Below, one piece after another: positions 35,982 through 44,896 of a stretch of DNA of 64,000 nt. The stretch spans positions 372,001-436,000 of the forward strand of contig NZ_JAERQN010000003.1 in the NCBI RefSeq assembly GCF_016805305.1, read 5' to 3'. Positions within the stretch are counted from its first letter, which is position 1. Each line of letters begins with the position of its first letter. The DNA comes from Falsiroseomonas ponticola (lineage in GTDB: Bacteria > Pseudomonadota > Alphaproteobacteria > Acetobacterales > Acetobacteraceae). Position numbers and translations under genes: made by a program. The notes beneath the pieces are model-generated. The model was not told the origin of the DNA. It did not search any database and was given only the letters and a program-made list of their open reading frames with translations.

Positions 35982-36215
35982 ATGAGCGAGACATTGCTGG
36001 ATGTGCAGGGGCTGACCTGCCCGCTGCCCGTGCTGAAGGCCAACAAGGCCCTGCGATCCCTGGCCGCGGGGGCGCGGCTGACCGTGCTGGCGACCGACCC
36101 GGCCAGCGTGAAGGATTTCCGGGCCTATGCCGCGGAGACGGGGCATGCGCTGGTGGGGTTCTCGGAGGAGAAGGGCGTCTATCGCTTCACGCTGCGCAAG
36201 CGCGAGGACGGCTGA
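35982..36215 (+). CDS. TusA-like sulfur carrier protein
   Basis: A 77-residue SirA/TusA/YedF family protein with the catalytic cysteine in GLTCPLPVLKANKALRSL (CPxP motif). Such proteins relay persulfide sulfur to tRNA thiolation or other sulfur pathways. DPASVKDFRAYAAETGHALVG completes the two-layer fold. The divergent kinase shares the upstream region. It is 51 bases upstream of the HDAC-like gene and could be in one operon with it. The naming rests on the CPxP motif and size. Confidence 0.85.
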   Translation: MSETLLDVQGLTCPLPVLKANKALRSLAAGARLTVLATDPASVKDFRAYAAETGHALVGFSEEKGVYRFTLRKREDG

Positions 36216-36266
36216 CCCCCGACGCGGGATGACGTTTCGCCGCTCCGCGGCGGGGAGGATCAAGGA

Positions 36267-37196
36267 ATGAGCGTCCTGCTGTTCAGCCATCGGGCCTGCC
36301 TGCACCACGACCCCGGGCCGCACCATCCCGAATGCCCGGACCGGCTGCGCGCCGTGCTGAAGGCGCTGGATACGGAGGAATTCTCCGACCTGATCCGGGA
36401 CGAGGCGCCGCAGGCGACGGTGGAGCAGCTCTCCCGCGTGCATCCCGAACGCTATGTGGAGGCCATCCTCGGCATCCGGCCGGAGCCGGATGACAGCGTG
36501 GCGCTGGATGGCGACACGGTGATGAGCTGGGGCAGCGCGGAAGCCGCGCTGCGGGCGGCGGGCGCCGGGATCGCCGGCGTGGATGCGGTCTGCCGGGGGG
36601 AGGTGCGGCGCGCCTTCTGCGCGGTGCGGCCGCCCGGCCACCATGCGGAGCCCAACCGGCCGATGGGGTTCTGCCTGTTCGCCAACGCCGCGGTGGCGGC
36701 CCGCCATGCGCAGGCGGTGCATGGCGTCGAACGCGTCGGCGTCGTCGATTTCGACGTCCACCACGGCAACGGCACCCAGGCCTGCTTCGAGACCGACGCC
36801 ACCCTGTTCTACGCCAGCAGCCACCAGTCGCCCTGCTATCCCGGCACCGGGGAGGCGCATGAGACGGGGGTCGGCAACATCGTCAACGCGCCCCTGCCGC
36901 CGGGCGCCGATGGCGCCGCCTTCCGCCAGGCCTGGGCGGACACGCTGCTGCCGGCGCTGGAGGCCTTCCGGCCGGGCCTCGTCATCATCTCCGCCGGCTT
37001 CGACGCCCATGCGCGGGACCCGCTGGCGCAGCTCCGGGTGCGGGAGGCCGATTTCGGCTGGCTGACGACGGAACTCTGCCGGCTGGCGGACCGGGCCTTC
37101 GGGGGCAAGGTGGTCAGCCTGCTGGAAGGCGGCTACGACCTGGAGGCGCTGGCGGCCTCCACCGCCGCCCATGTGCGCGCCCTGATGCATGCGTGA
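36267..37196 (+). CDS. Histone deacetylase-like (AcuC/class II) amidohydrolase
   Basis: A 309-residue zinc-dependent deacetylase of the arginase/HDAC fold. Key pieces are HPECPDRLRAVL, RPPGHHAEPNRPMGFCLFANAA with the paired histidines, VVDFDVHHGNGTQ with the zinc-binding Asp-His, and SAGFDAHARDPLAQL with the second zinc-binding Asp. Bacterial members deacetylate polyamines, acetoin-related targets or proteins; the substrate is unknown here. A possible terminator lies 110 bases after the stop. Confidence 0.9.
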   Translation: MSVLLFSHRACLHHDPGPHHPECPDRLRAVLKALDTEEFSDLIRDEAPQATVEQLSRVHPERYVEAILGIRPEPDDSVALDGDTVMSWGSAEAALRAAGAGIAGVDAVCRGEVRRAFCAVRPPGHHAEPNRPMGFCLFANAAVAARHAQAVHGVERVGVVDFDVHHGNGTQACFETDATLFYASSHQSPCYPGTGEAHETGVGNIVNAPLPPGADGAAFRQAWADTLLPALEAFRPGLVIISAGFDAHARDPLAQLRVREADFGWLTTELCRLADRAFGGKVVSLLEGGYDLEALAASTAAHVRALMHA

Positions 37197-37303
37197 GGAC
37201 CGATTCCGCAGGAGTGACAGGCTGGATTGACACCTGCGACTTCCTTCCCATCGCGGGAGGGTAGCGTGGCAGGAATCCCGGCAATCCGCTGATTTCCGGC
37301 CCT

Positions 37304-37339
37304 TGCCCCGTCCGGCCGGCACGGGGCATTACGTTTTTT
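37304..37339 (+). terminator. Candidate intrinsic terminator or attenuator before xseB
   Basis: TGCCCCGT (37304-37311) pairs perfectly with ACGGGGCA (37321-37328) across a 9-base loop, and TTTTTT follows at 37334-37339. It lies 108 bases after the deacetylase stop and 19 bases before the chosen xseB ATG, so it could end the upstream transcript or attenuate the following operon. Confidence 0.55.
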
Positions 37340-37357
37340 CTTCCCAGGATGCCCGAT

Positions 37358-37612
37358 ATGACGTCAACTAAACCTGACACGGCAAAGCCGGTCGCCTCCC
37401 TCTCCTTCGAGGAGGCGCTCACCGAGCTGGAGGGGATCGTGAAGGACCTCGAAGGCGGCAAGGGGAAGCTGGAGGAAGCGGTGGCGGCGTATCAGCGGGG
37501 AGCGGAGCTGCGCCGGCATTGCGAGGCCAAGCTGTCCGACGCCGAGGCCAAGGTGCAGAAGATTGTGGAAGCGGGCAGCGGCGAGGCCGCCGGCCTGCGT
37601 GACATGAGCTGA
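37358..37612 (+). CDS. xseB: Exodeoxyribonuclease VII small subunit
   Basis: A small, acidic, helical 84-residue subunit of exonuclease VII, matching SFEEALTELEGIVKDLEGGKGKLEEAVAAYQRG. With XseA it degrades single-stranded DNA. The ATG at 37358 is preferred because AGGA lies eight bases upstream; the ATG at 37349 overlaps that site. The stop overlaps ispA by one base (TGATG), as is common in this gene order (xseB-ispA-dxs). Confidence 0.9.
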   Translation: MTSTKPDTAKPVASLSFEEALTELEGIVKDLEGGKGKLEEAVAAYQRGAELRRHCEAKLSDAEAKVQKIVEAGSGEAAGLRDMS

Positions 37613-38523
37613 TGGGCGACACCATGCAGGGCCCCGCGCTGAAGGACGCCCTGGCCCAGGCGGCGGCGGAGATCGACCAGGCGCTGGACGCCATCCTGCC
37701 GCCGGCGGAAGGGCCGGAAGCGCCGCTGCTGGCCGCCATGCGCTACGCCGTGATCGGCGGCGGCAAGCGGATGCGGGGCTTCCTGGTGCTGGAAGGGGCG
37801 CGGCAGTTCAACGTCTCCCGCCAGGCGGCGCTGCGCGTCGCGGCGGCGATCGAGATGCTGCACGCCTATTCGCTGGTGCATGACGACCTGCCCGCGATGG
37901 ACGATGACGACCTTCGCCGCGGCAAGCCAACCGTCCACAAGGCCTTCGACGAGGCGACCGCCATCATCGCCGGGGACGCGCTGCAGACGCTGGCCTTCGG
38001 CACGCTGGCGGATGAGGACACGCATGCCGACCCGGCGGTGCGGGTGGAGCTGGTGCGCTGCCTGGCGCGGGCGGCCGGCGCGCGGGGCATGTGCGGCGGG
38101 CAGATGCTGGACATGCTGGCGGAAGCCGCCGCGGAACCGCTGGACGAGGCCGCCGTTGGTCGGCTGCAACTGCTGAAGACCGGACGGCTGATCGAATTCT
38201 CGGCGGAAGCGGGGGCGATCCTCGGCAAGGCCCCCATGCCCCAGCGCCTGGCGCTGGCGGCCTATGGGCGGGATGTCGGGGCGGCGTTCCAGATCGCGGA
38301 CGATTTGCTGGACGCCACGGCCTCGGCCGAGGAAACCGGCAAGCGGACCGGCAAGGATGCGGAGGCCGGAAAGGCCACGCTGGTCGGCCTGCTCGGCATC
38401 GAGCGTGCCCGGTTGCAGGCGGAACGATTGGTCGCGCAGGCGAGGGAGCATCTCGACAGTTTCGGGGAGCGTGCCGATCTGCTGCGGGACCTTGCCGCCT
38501 ACACCATCGAGAGGAAGAGCTGA
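37612..38523 (+). CDS. ispA: Polyprenyl (farnesyl) diphosphate synthase
   Basis: A 303-residue trans-prenyltransferase that condenses IPP with DMAPP/GPP. It has both aspartate-rich motifs: [17 protein letters not shown] (first) and FQIADDLLD (second). [25 protein letters not shown] and [18 protein letters not shown] are typical. The chain length is probably C15 (farnesyl diphosphate), as inferred from the gene order with dxs. It is followed by dxs after 5 bases. Confidence 0.93.
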   Translation: MGDTMQGPALKDALAQAAAEIDQALDAILPPAEGPEAPLLAAMRYAVIGGGKRMRGFLVLEGARQFNVSRQAALRVAAAIEMLHAYSLVHDDLPAMDDDDLRRGKPTVHKAFDEATAIIAGDALQTLAFGTLADEDTHADPAVRVELVRCLARAAGARGMCGGQMLDMLAEAAAEPLDEAAVGRLQLLKTGRLIEFSAEAGAILGKAPMPQRLALAAYGRDVGAAFQIADDLLDATASAEETGKRTGKDAEAGKATLVGLLGIERARLQAERLVAQAREHLDSFGERADLLRDLAAYTIERKS

Positions 38524-38528
38524 AAACC

Positions 38529-40451
38529 ATGGCGCCACCCGCCACCCCCCTGCTGGACCGGGTCCGATACCCCTCGGACATGAAGAACCTGTCGGGGGAG
38601 CAGCTGAAGCAGCTGGCCGAGGAATTGCGGGCGGAGACGATCCACGCCGTGTCCCAGACCGGCGGGCATCTCGGCGCCTCCCTCGGCGTGGTGGAACTGA
38701 CGGTCGCGATCCACGCGATCTTCGAGACGCCGCGCGACCGGCTGATCTGGGACGTGGGCCACCAGGCCTACCCCCACAAGATCCTGACCGGGCGGCGCGA
38801 CCGCATCCGCACGCTGCGCACCGAAGGCGGGCTTTCCGGCTTCACCCGCAGGTCCGAGAGCGAATACGACCCCTTCGGCGCGGCGCATTCCTCCACCTCC
38901 ATCTCCGCCGGGCTCGGCATGGCGATGGCCCGCGACCTGAAGGGCGACGACCGGCAGGTGATCGCGGTCATCGGCGACGGGTCCATGTCCGCGGGCATGG
39001 CCTATGAGGCGATGAACAACGCCGGCGCCGCCAAGGCGCGGCTCATCGTCATCCTGAACGACAACGACATGTCGATCGCGCCGCCCGTCGGCGCCATGTC
39101 GGCCTACCTCTCGCGCCTCATCTCCTCCCGCCCCTTCCTGTCGCTGCGGGACGTGATGGGGCGGCTGGCCAAGCGCTTCCCGCGCCCGATCGAGCGCACG
39201 GCGCGCCGCGCCGAGGAATTCGCGCGCGGGCTGCTGACCGGCGGCACGCTGTTCGAGGAGCTGGGCTTCTACTACGTCGGCCCGATCGACGGGCATGACC
39301 TGGACCACCTGCTGCCCGTGCTGCGCAACCTGCGCGACGCGGAGGAAGACCAGCCCATCCTGCTGCATGTGGTCACGCAGAAGGGCAAGGGCTACGCGCC
39401 CGCCGAGGCCAGCGCCGACAAGTACCACGGCGTCGCCAAGTTCAACGTCATCACCGGCGAACAGGCCAAGGCGCCGCCCGGCCCGCCGAGCTACACCAAG
39501 GTCTTCGCCAATGCCCTGATCGCGGAAGCGGAGGCCGATGAGCGCATCGTCTCCGTCAACGCGGCCATGCCGGCGGGCACGGGGCTCGACCTCTTCGCCA
39601 AGCGCTTCCCGAAGCGCTGCTTCGATGTCGGCATCGCCGAACAGCACGCCGTGACCTTCGCGGCGGGCATGGCGACGGAAGGCCTCAAGCCCTTCGTCGC
39701 GATCTATTCCACCTTCCTCCAGCGCGCCTATGACCAGGTGGTGCATGACGTGGCGCTGCAATCGCTGCCCGTGCGCTTCGCCATGGACCGCGCGGGCCTG
39801 GTCGGCGCCGATGGCGCCACCCATGCCGGCAGCTTTGACGTCGCCTATCTCGGCTGCCTGCCGAACATGGTGCTGATGGCGGCCGCGGACGAAGCGGAAC
39901 TCGCCCATATGGTCGCCACCGCCGCCGTCATCGACGACCGGCCCTGCGGCTTCCGCTACCCCCGCGGCGAGGGCACCGGCGTCGCCGTTCCGGCGCGGGG
40001 CACGCCGCTCGAGATCGGGCGGGGGCGCATCCTGCGGGAAGGCAATGCGGTGGCGCTGCTGTCCTACGGCACGCGGCTCGCCGAATGCCTGAAGGCGGCG
40101 GACGACCTGGCGGCACAGGGCCTGTCCTGCACCGTCGCGGATGCCCGCTTCGCCAAGCCGCTCGACACCCAGCTCATCGAACGCCTGGCGCGGGAACACC
40201 CGGTGCTGGTCACCATCGAGGAAGGCTCCATCGGCGGCTTCGGCACCCAGGTGGCACACCACCTGCTCAGCCAGGGCCTGCTGGACGGGCAGACGCGCTT
40301 CCGCCCCATGGTGCTGCCGGACAGCTTCATCGACCACGCGGCGCCCAAGGTGCAATACGACCAGGCCGGCCTGAACGCCCGCCACATCGTGGCCACCGCG
40401 CTCTCCGCCCTCGGCGTCGCGGAAGCCAAGGCCCAGCCGGCGCGCGCCTGA
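38529..40451 (+). CDS. dxs: 1-deoxy-D-xylulose-5-phosphate synthase
   Basis: A 640-residue TPP enzyme, the first step of the MEP isoprenoid pathway (pyruvate plus glyceraldehyde 3-phosphate). TPP-binding [16 protein letters not shown], the substrate-loop region [33 protein letters not shown], and [26 protein letters not shown] are all present. The C-terminal domain ([12 protein letters not shown]) is intact. It starts at [12 protein letters not shown], five bases past ispA. Repeat B begins 16 bases after its stop. Confidence 0.97.
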   Translation: MAPPATPLLDRVRYPSDMKNLSGEQLKQLAEELRAETIHAVSQTGGHLGASLGVVELTVAIHAIFETPRDRLIWDVGHQAYPHKILTGRRDRIRTLRTEGGLSGFTRRSESEYDPFGAAHSSTSISAGLGMAMARDLKGDDRQVIAVIGDGSMSAGMAYEAMNNAGAAKARLIVILNDNDMSIAPPVGAMSAYLSRLISSRPFLSLRDVMGRLAKRFPRPIERTARRAEEFARGLLTGGTLFEELGFYYVGPIDGHDLDHLLPVLRNLRDAEEDQPILLHVVTQKGKGYAPAEASADKYHGVAKFNVITGEQAKAPPGPPSYTKVFANALIAEAEADERIVSVNAAMPAGTGLDLFAKRFPKRCFDVGIAEQHAVTFAAGMATEGLKPFVAIYSTFLQRAYDQVVHDVALQSLPVRFAMDRAGLVGADGATHAGSFDVAYLGCLPNMVLMAAADEAELAHMVATAAVIDDRPCGFRYPRGEGTGVAVPARGTPLEIGRGRILREGNAVALLSYGTRLAECLKAADDLAAQGLSCTVADARFAKPLDTQLIERLAREHPVLVTIEEGSIGGFGTQVAHHLLSQGLLDGQTRFRPMVLPDSFIDHAAPKVQYDQAGLNARHIVATALSALGVAEAKAQPARA

Positions 40452-40467
40452 TGGTCGGGGCTCTGTC

Positions 40468-40664
40468 CGCGAGGGGCTCTGCCCCTCGCGCTCCCCGCAA
40501 AGGGGCAGCGGCCCCTTTGAACCCCCTTCATGGGATCGGGGATGAGGGGCCGGTGGTAGCGCATGTCCGGGGCGCGTTCCGGCCCCTCATCCCCGATCCC
40601 ATCACGACGCGGTCCAGGGTCCCGCTGGACCCTGGTGGGGGGTGCGGGGGGCAAAGCCCCCTGC
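40468..40664. repeat. Multi-hairpin intergenic element, copy B (full)
   Basis: This 197-base element has five hairpins in the order seen in copy A: 40468-40490 (10-bp stem CGCGAGGGGC); 40499-40518 (8-bp); a long inverted repeat with perfect 24-bp arms at 40530-40553 and 40579-40602; 40614-40635 (9-bp stem, loop CGCT); and 40644-40664 (9-bp). The main loop again contains GCATGTCCG followed by GCGCG. The last hairpin contains the GTG start used by tlyA. Confidence 0.85.
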
Positions 40665-41412
40665 GATCAACGCCCTGACCGCCAAGCAGCGCGCCGACCA
40701 GGCCCTGGTTGACCGTGGCCTCGCGGAGACGCGGACGCGGGCGCAGGCGTTGATCCTGGCGGGGAAGGTGTTCTCGGGGGAGGCCCGGGTCACCAAGGCG
40801 GGGGATCAGATCAAGGAGGGCCAGGCGCTCGAGGTCCGGGGGCAGGATCATCCCTGGGTGTCGCGGGGCGGCGTGAAGCTGGCGCATGCGATCGACCATT
40901 TCGGCCTGGTGGCGAAGGGGGTCGTGGCGGTGGATGTGGGGTCTTCCACCGGCGGCTTCACGGATGTGTTGCTGCACCATGGGGCGGCGAAGGTGTTCGC
41001 CGTGGATGTGGGGCATGGGCAGCTGGCGTGGAAGCTGCGGAATGATGCGCGGGTGGTGGTGATGGAGCGGGTGAATGCCCGCTACCTGGATGCCAGCGTG
41101 ATCCCGGAGGCGCCGGGTGCCGTGGTCTGCGATGCCAGCTTCATCGGGTTGCGGACGGTGTTGCCGGCGGCGCTGGAACTGGCGGCGAGGGGTGCCTGGG
41201 CGGTGGCGCTGATCAAGCCGCAATTCGAGGTGGGGCCGAATGTCGCCAAGGGTGGCGTGGTGCGGGATGCGCAGGTGCACGCCAATGTCTGCGGCACCAT
41301 CCGCAACTGGTGGGCGGGCTTGCCGGGCTGGACGGTGCTGGGGGTGGAGCCGAGCCCGCTGCTCGGCCCCGAGGGGAACCGGGAGTTCCTGATCGCCGCC
41401 CGGAAGGGCTGA
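40642..41412 (+). CDS. tlyA: TlyA family rRNA 2'-O-methyltransferase/hemolysin-like
   Basis: About 256 residues: an N-terminal S4-like RNA-binding domain (RADQALVDRGLAETRTRAQALILAGKVF) and a Rossmann methyltransferase (DVGSSTGGFTDVLLHHGA, VVCDASFIGLRTVLPA, LIKPQFEVG). TlyA methylates 16S and 23S rRNA. The start is uncertain. The only in-frame GTG before the S4 domain is at 40642, inside the hairpin of repeat B, and it would put repeat-derived residues (MRGAKPPAINALTA) at the N-terminus. No later ATG or GTG precedes the core. Confidence 0.88.
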   Translation: MRGAKPPAINALTAKQRADQALVDRGLAETRTRAQALILAGKVFSGEARVTKAGDQIKEGQALEVRGQDHPWVSRGGVKLAHAIDHFGLVAKGVVAVDVGSSTGGFTDVLLHHGAAKVFAVDVGHGQLAWKLRNDARVVVMERVNARYLDASVIPEAPGAVVCDASFIGLRTVLPAALELAARGAWAVALIKPQFEVGPNVAKGGVVRDAQVHANVCGTIRNWWAGLPGWTVLGVEPSPLLGPEGNREFLIAARKG

Positions 41413-41415
41413 GGG

Positions 41416-41574
41416 TCAGGCCGCGGCGGTGCCGAAGCTGCCGGGGCCGGGGCGTGCCTTGGCGCTGAGTTCGGCCAGCAGCGCCCAGACGCGGTGCGCG
41501 TCCATGCGGATTTCGGGGTCGTTCAGCAGGCGGTCGAGTTCCGCCAGCTTGGTCTCGAACTCTCGCTCGGTCAT
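41416..41574 (-). CDS. Small conserved helical protein, unknown function
   Basis: A 52-residue open frame starting at MTEREFETKLAELDRL, preceded by AGGAA. It is largely helical and charged, with a leucine-rich heptad-like pattern (FETKLAELDRLLNDPE). The stop lies 3 bases past the convergent tlyA stop. It has no match I can name. Coding is supported only by the ribosome site and position, so confidence is modest. Confidence 0.55.
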   Translation of the reverse strand: MTEREFETKLAELDRLLNDPEIRMDAHRVWALLAELSAKARPGPGSFGTAAA

Positions 41575-41723
41575 CGGGCGTTCCTGCTGTGGGAGTCCCC
41601 GGCGCAGCGTCGCCAGGATCTTCCCGGCGGGATGCTGCACCACGACATCACAGCACGAACGTGGCTTCGCGGTGGCGGTTGCGTTGAGTCGCGTTGCTCA
41701 CGATGTCGCGACCCCAGGGGTGG

Positions 41724-42926
41724 TCAGGGCGAGGAGACGACCGCGGGGGCCAGGGCGGGGTGCTTGCCCGCGGGGTGGCCGGGGTTGCGGAAGCGGAGTT
41801 CGCCATCCGGCGCGCCATCGGGTGGTGCCACGCCGAACAGCTCCATCCGGCTGGCGCAGGTCACGGCCACGACGTGGCGGGCGGCGGGGTCCGTCATCCA
41901 GCGGCGGGCGGCGCCTTCCAGTTCGAGTCGCTCCCGCAGCCCGCGCCATTCGGCGCGTTCCACATCCTCCACCAGCATGGCGAGGATGCCGGGCTGGGTG
42001 CCGCTCAGGCGGCTTTGCGCCACCAGGCCGCAGCGGCGGGCGACGGCGGCGGCGATGCTGTTCTCCTGCCCCGCGCGGGCGGCCATGACGAAGACAGAGC
42101 CGCCGCCGGGCATGGCGGTGACGGCGAGGTGCGCTTCCTCCCCGAACTGGGCGCGGAGCTGGGCGGGCAGGCCCTGGCCGGCGGCCTGGGCGCCGGCGAG
42201 GACCAGCGGGTCGAGCTTTAGGATGGCGTCGGCGCTGGCATCCTGGCGGCGTTCGGCCTGGAGCAGGCCGGCGATCTTGCGGTGGAGTTCGGAGACCTGT
42301 TCATCCGTCGCCATGCCGCCGGGCAGCGTCATCTTGAGGAGGTAGCGGCCGGGATGGGCGGCGAGCCAGGTCTGCAGGTCCGGGTTCACCCGGTCCACCA
42401 GCTGGCACCATTCGCCGCGGTGCACGGGGCGGCCTTCCTCGGCGGAGACGCTTTCGCAGACCACTTCCGCGCTGACGCCCTGGCGGGTGATGACCAGGTC
42501 ATGCGGGGTTTCGCCGGCCAGGCCGGTGTATTCGACGGCGAAGCCGCGGGAGCGCGCCAGGGCGGCGGTGTGCAGCAGGTGGAAGAGCGGGACGAGGGTG
42601 GCTTCCCCGGTCAGGCCGGCTTCCAGCTGTTCGCGCAGGCGGTTGCGGCGGGGGGCGGGCAGGGTCTCGGCCAGGGCGACGGCTTCGCGGGCGAAGCCGA
42701 TGACGCGGCGTTCGGCCTGGTTGGCGCGGGCCATGGCCTTGGGATCGGCCAGGCGGGCAAGGGCGAGTTCCAGGGCGTGGCGCTGCTGGGCGGCGCGGCC
42801 GGTCTGGCTGGATTGCCGGGCGCGTTGCGTGATCTCATCCAGGCGTTTGGCCCAGAGGCGTGCACCGCAGAGCGAGCGAAAGCGATCCAGGACGGCCGGG
42901 GAGGGCCGCTGATCGGCGAATGGCAT
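41724..42926 (-). CDS. Hypothetical protein, restriction-fold-like centre possible
   Basis: A 400-residue protein with ATG start and GC-rich, native codon use. I do not recognise the family. Residues about 130-165 (AVEYTGLAGETPHDLVITRQG, AEVVCESVSAEEGR) resemble the beta-strand pair of PD-(D/E)XK-like folds, with an Asp and a Glu but no lysine. A helical N-terminus precedes it, and a C-terminal alpha/beta part (VFVMAARAGQENSIAAAVARR) follows. No signal or transmembrane segment is seen. It stands alone, with an AT-richer upstream region (42950-43020). Confidence 0.7.
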   Translation of the reverse strand: MPFADQRPSPAVLDRFRSLCGARLWAKRLDEITQRARQSSQTGRAAQQRHALELALARLADPKAMARANQAERRVIGFAREAVALAETLPAPRRNRLREQLEAGLTGEATLVPLFHLLHTAALARSRGFAVEYTGLAGETPHDLVITRQGVSAEVVCESVSAEEGRPVHRGEWCQLVDRVNPDLQTWLAAHPGRYLLKMTLPGGMATDEQVSELHRKIAGLLQAERRQDASADAILKLDPLVLAGAQAAGQGLPAQLRAQFGEEAHLAVTAMPGGGSVFVMAARAGQENSIAAAVARRCGLVAQSRLSGTQPGILAMLVEDVERAEWRGLRERLELEGAARRWMTDPAARHVVAVTCASRMELFGVAPPDGAPDGELRFRNPGHPAGKHPALAPAVVSSP

Positions 42927-43060
42927 GTCGCGCCCCGTGAATGAATGCTTCCATCCCTAACCCTTTCGAGGGGGGGACCGTCAAGCTTACAATTCATAGC
43001 ACGTTTATCGGAATTGGCACTTTTCCGAGGGATTCCGGGGCGGTGGCGCGGGGCGGGCGC

Positions 43061-43999
43061 TCAGCTTTCCCCGTTGTAATACAGCGTGACGGTGTGGGTG
43101 GCCTCCGCGAACATCAGCCAGCGCTCCACCAGCATGGCGGCGAGGGCGGCGAGGGCGGCCAGGATCATCAGCGCCGCGCCGATCGGCCCGCCGGCGAGCA
43201 TGCCGAGCAGCGCCAGCGGGATGAGGGCGAGGAAGCCGAACTGGACCAGGTTCCGCAGCTTGAGGCGGTGCTTGCGGGCGATGCGGAAGCCCATTTCCCG
43301 CAGCAGCCAGTTCTGTTCGGTGTGCGGCGGGTCGAGCGGCCGGGTGCGGCCGATGAAGCCGAGGCCGGTGGCGGATTCGATGGTGGGCGCCGTGGCGGGT
43401 TTCGGCGCGTCCATCGCCTTCCAGTAGGACCGCTTGGCGGAGAGGGCGAAGAGCGCGAGCAGGATGGCGAGCATGGCCGGCACCACGGGCCGGCCCGCCA
43501 GCGCGCCCAGCACGGCGAGCAGCGCGGCGCCGGTGAAGCCGGCGAAGAGCAGGTAGCCCGGCGCGACGGAGGGGTGGTGCCATTGCCGCACGGTCTTGAG
43601 GGAGGCGTAGATCATGCCCGTGCACCAGACCGTCATGGCGGCGCCGAGGGCGGCCGCCATGCCGGCGACGGTGGCGAGGCCCGGGCGGTCCGCCAGCAGG
43701 GCGATGCCCATGATGCCGGCCGGGATGTAGGTGGCGATGGCGGCGACACCCTCGCGCGAGAGCCAGGAGGAGCGCCACTGCGACAGCGCCCGCCAGGCGC
43801 GTTCCGGCCGGCCGAGATGGAGGAGGGAGGAGGCGAGGCCGGCGCTGATGAGCAGCAGGGCCAGGACGAGCGCGATGAGGGCGAAGGAGGGGCTGGAGGG
43901 CAGGAGGCGCAGCGGGCGGAGCACGCCGAGCCAGAAGAGCAGCCCGTAGCCGGCGCCGGAGGCGGTGGTGAAGAAGACGATGGAGGGGGCGGGGTTCAT
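43061..43999 (-). CDS. soeC: DmsC/SoeC-type membrane anchor subunit
   Basis: A 312-residue protein with eight or so hydrophobic segments, in the DmsC family of membrane anchors that pass electrons between quinone and the Fe-S subunit of molybdoenzymes. SAGLASSLLHLGRPERAWRALSQWRSSWLSREG is the family signature. It is encoded 160 bases after soeB, with repeat E in the gap. SoeC is the likely identity because the partner molybdoprotein has no Tat signal. The ATG has no clear ribosome site. Confidence 0.85.
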   Translation of the reverse strand: MNPAPSIVFFTTASGAGYGLLFWLGVLRPLRLLPSSPSFALIALVLALLLISAGLASSLLHLGRPERAWRALSQWRSSWLSREGVAAIATYIPAGIMGIALLADRPGLATVAGMAAALGAAMTVWCTGMIYASLKTVRQWHHPSVAPGYLLFAGFTGAALLAVLGALAGRPVVPAMLAILLALFALSAKRSYWKAMDAPKPATAPTIESATGLGFIGRTRPLDPPHTEQNWLLREMGFRIARKHRLKLRNLVQFGFLALIPLALLGMLAGGPIGAALMILAALAALAAMLVERWLMFAEATHTVTLYYNGES

Positions 44000-44017
44000 G
44001 GGCTCAGCCGGTTCGTG

Positions 44018-44147
44018 ACCCCCACCCCGACCCTTCCCCGCAATGGCGGGGAAGGGGGAGGCAGGGAGGCGTCGATGTTGAGCCTTCGCCCGCGGTTGCG
44101 GGGGGTTGCGGCACGGCCGCAGCGCCGAAGGCTGGTTGGGTGGGGGT
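44018..44147. repeat. Compound inverted repeat inside the soe operon
   Basis: The outer arms ACCCCCACCC (44018-44027) and GGGTGGGGGT (44138-44147) are 10-bp perfect inverses. Inside are two hairpins: CCCTTCCCCGC/GCGGGGAAGGG at 44031-44056 (11 bp, loop AATG) and AGCCTTCG/CGAAGGCT at 44081-44133 (8 bp). It occupies the gap between soeB and soeC. It is unlike the A-D family. Confidence 0.75.
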
Positions 44148-44158
44148 GATCGCTGTCC

Positions 44159-44896
44159 TCACCGGCTCAGCGCCCGGTCCAGCCAGCGCATCAGCGGGTG
44201 CTTGATGTCAAGCGTGGTGGGCTCGGCTTCCGCGGGCGGGTTGGGGTTGGGGGCCATGGGGCGGCGGGGCGGCAGGTACTTGTTGGTGGGCGCGTAGCCC
44301 ATCTCCGGCATCAGGTCGAAGCCGCCGCGCGCGGCGACGAGCTGGCTGACATCGCTGCCGGGGTCGCCGAGGTCGCCGAAATGGCGGGCGCCGACGGGGC
44401 AGGTGATGACGCAGGCGGGCTGGCGCTGGGGCTCCGGGATCGTCTCGTTGTAGATGCGGTCGACGCAGAGGGTGCATTTCTTCATGACCCCCTCATCCTC
44501 GTCGAGTTCGCGCGCGCCATAGGGGCAGGCCCAGGCGCAGAGGCCGCAGCCGATGCAGGTATCGGTGTTCACCAGCACGATGCCGTCCTCGGCGCGCTTG
44601 TAGGACGCGCCGGTGGGGCAGACGGTGACGCAGGCAGGCGTCTCGCAGTGGAGGCAGGAGCGGGGGAAGTGGACGGTGCGGCCTTCCGCGCCCTCGCCGG
44701 CCTCGTAGGAATGGACGCGGTTGAACCAGACGCCCTCCGCGCCCGCGGAGTAGGGCTTCATGTCGGGCAGGGGCGCCAGGTGGCCGCCGGCGTTCCACTG
44801 CTTGCAGTTGGTGGCGCAGGCCTGGCAGCCGACGCAGGTGTCGAGGTCGATGACCAGGCCCAGCTTCTTCGCGCTGGCGGGCGGAAGTTCGGTCAC
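44159..44896 (-). CDS. soeB: SoeB-like four-cluster Fe-S electron-transfer subunit
   Basis: A 245-residue ferredoxin-type subunit, with GTG start at 44896 overlapping the soeA stop (GTGA). Its cysteine motifs include CVGCQACATNC, CLHCETPACVTVCP, CIGCGLCAWACPYGARE and a further C(x2)C in CTLCVDRI, which together hold four [4Fe-4S] clusters, as in DmsB/PsrB/SoeB. It passes electrons from the molybdoprotein to the membrane anchor. A GGGAG ribosome site precedes the start. Confidence 0.88.
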   Translation of the reverse strand: MTELPPASAKKLGLVIDLDTCVGCQACATNCKQWNAGGHLAPLPDMKPYSAGAEGVWFNRVHSYEAGEGAEGRTVHFPRSCLHCETPACVTVCPTGASYKRAEDGIVLVNTDTCIGCGLCAWACPYGARELDEDEGVMKKCTLCVDRIYNETIPEPQRQPACVITCPVGARHFGDLGDPGSDVSQLVAARGGFDLMPEMGYAPTNKYLPPRRPMAPNPNPPAEAEPTTLDIKHPLMRWLDRALSR

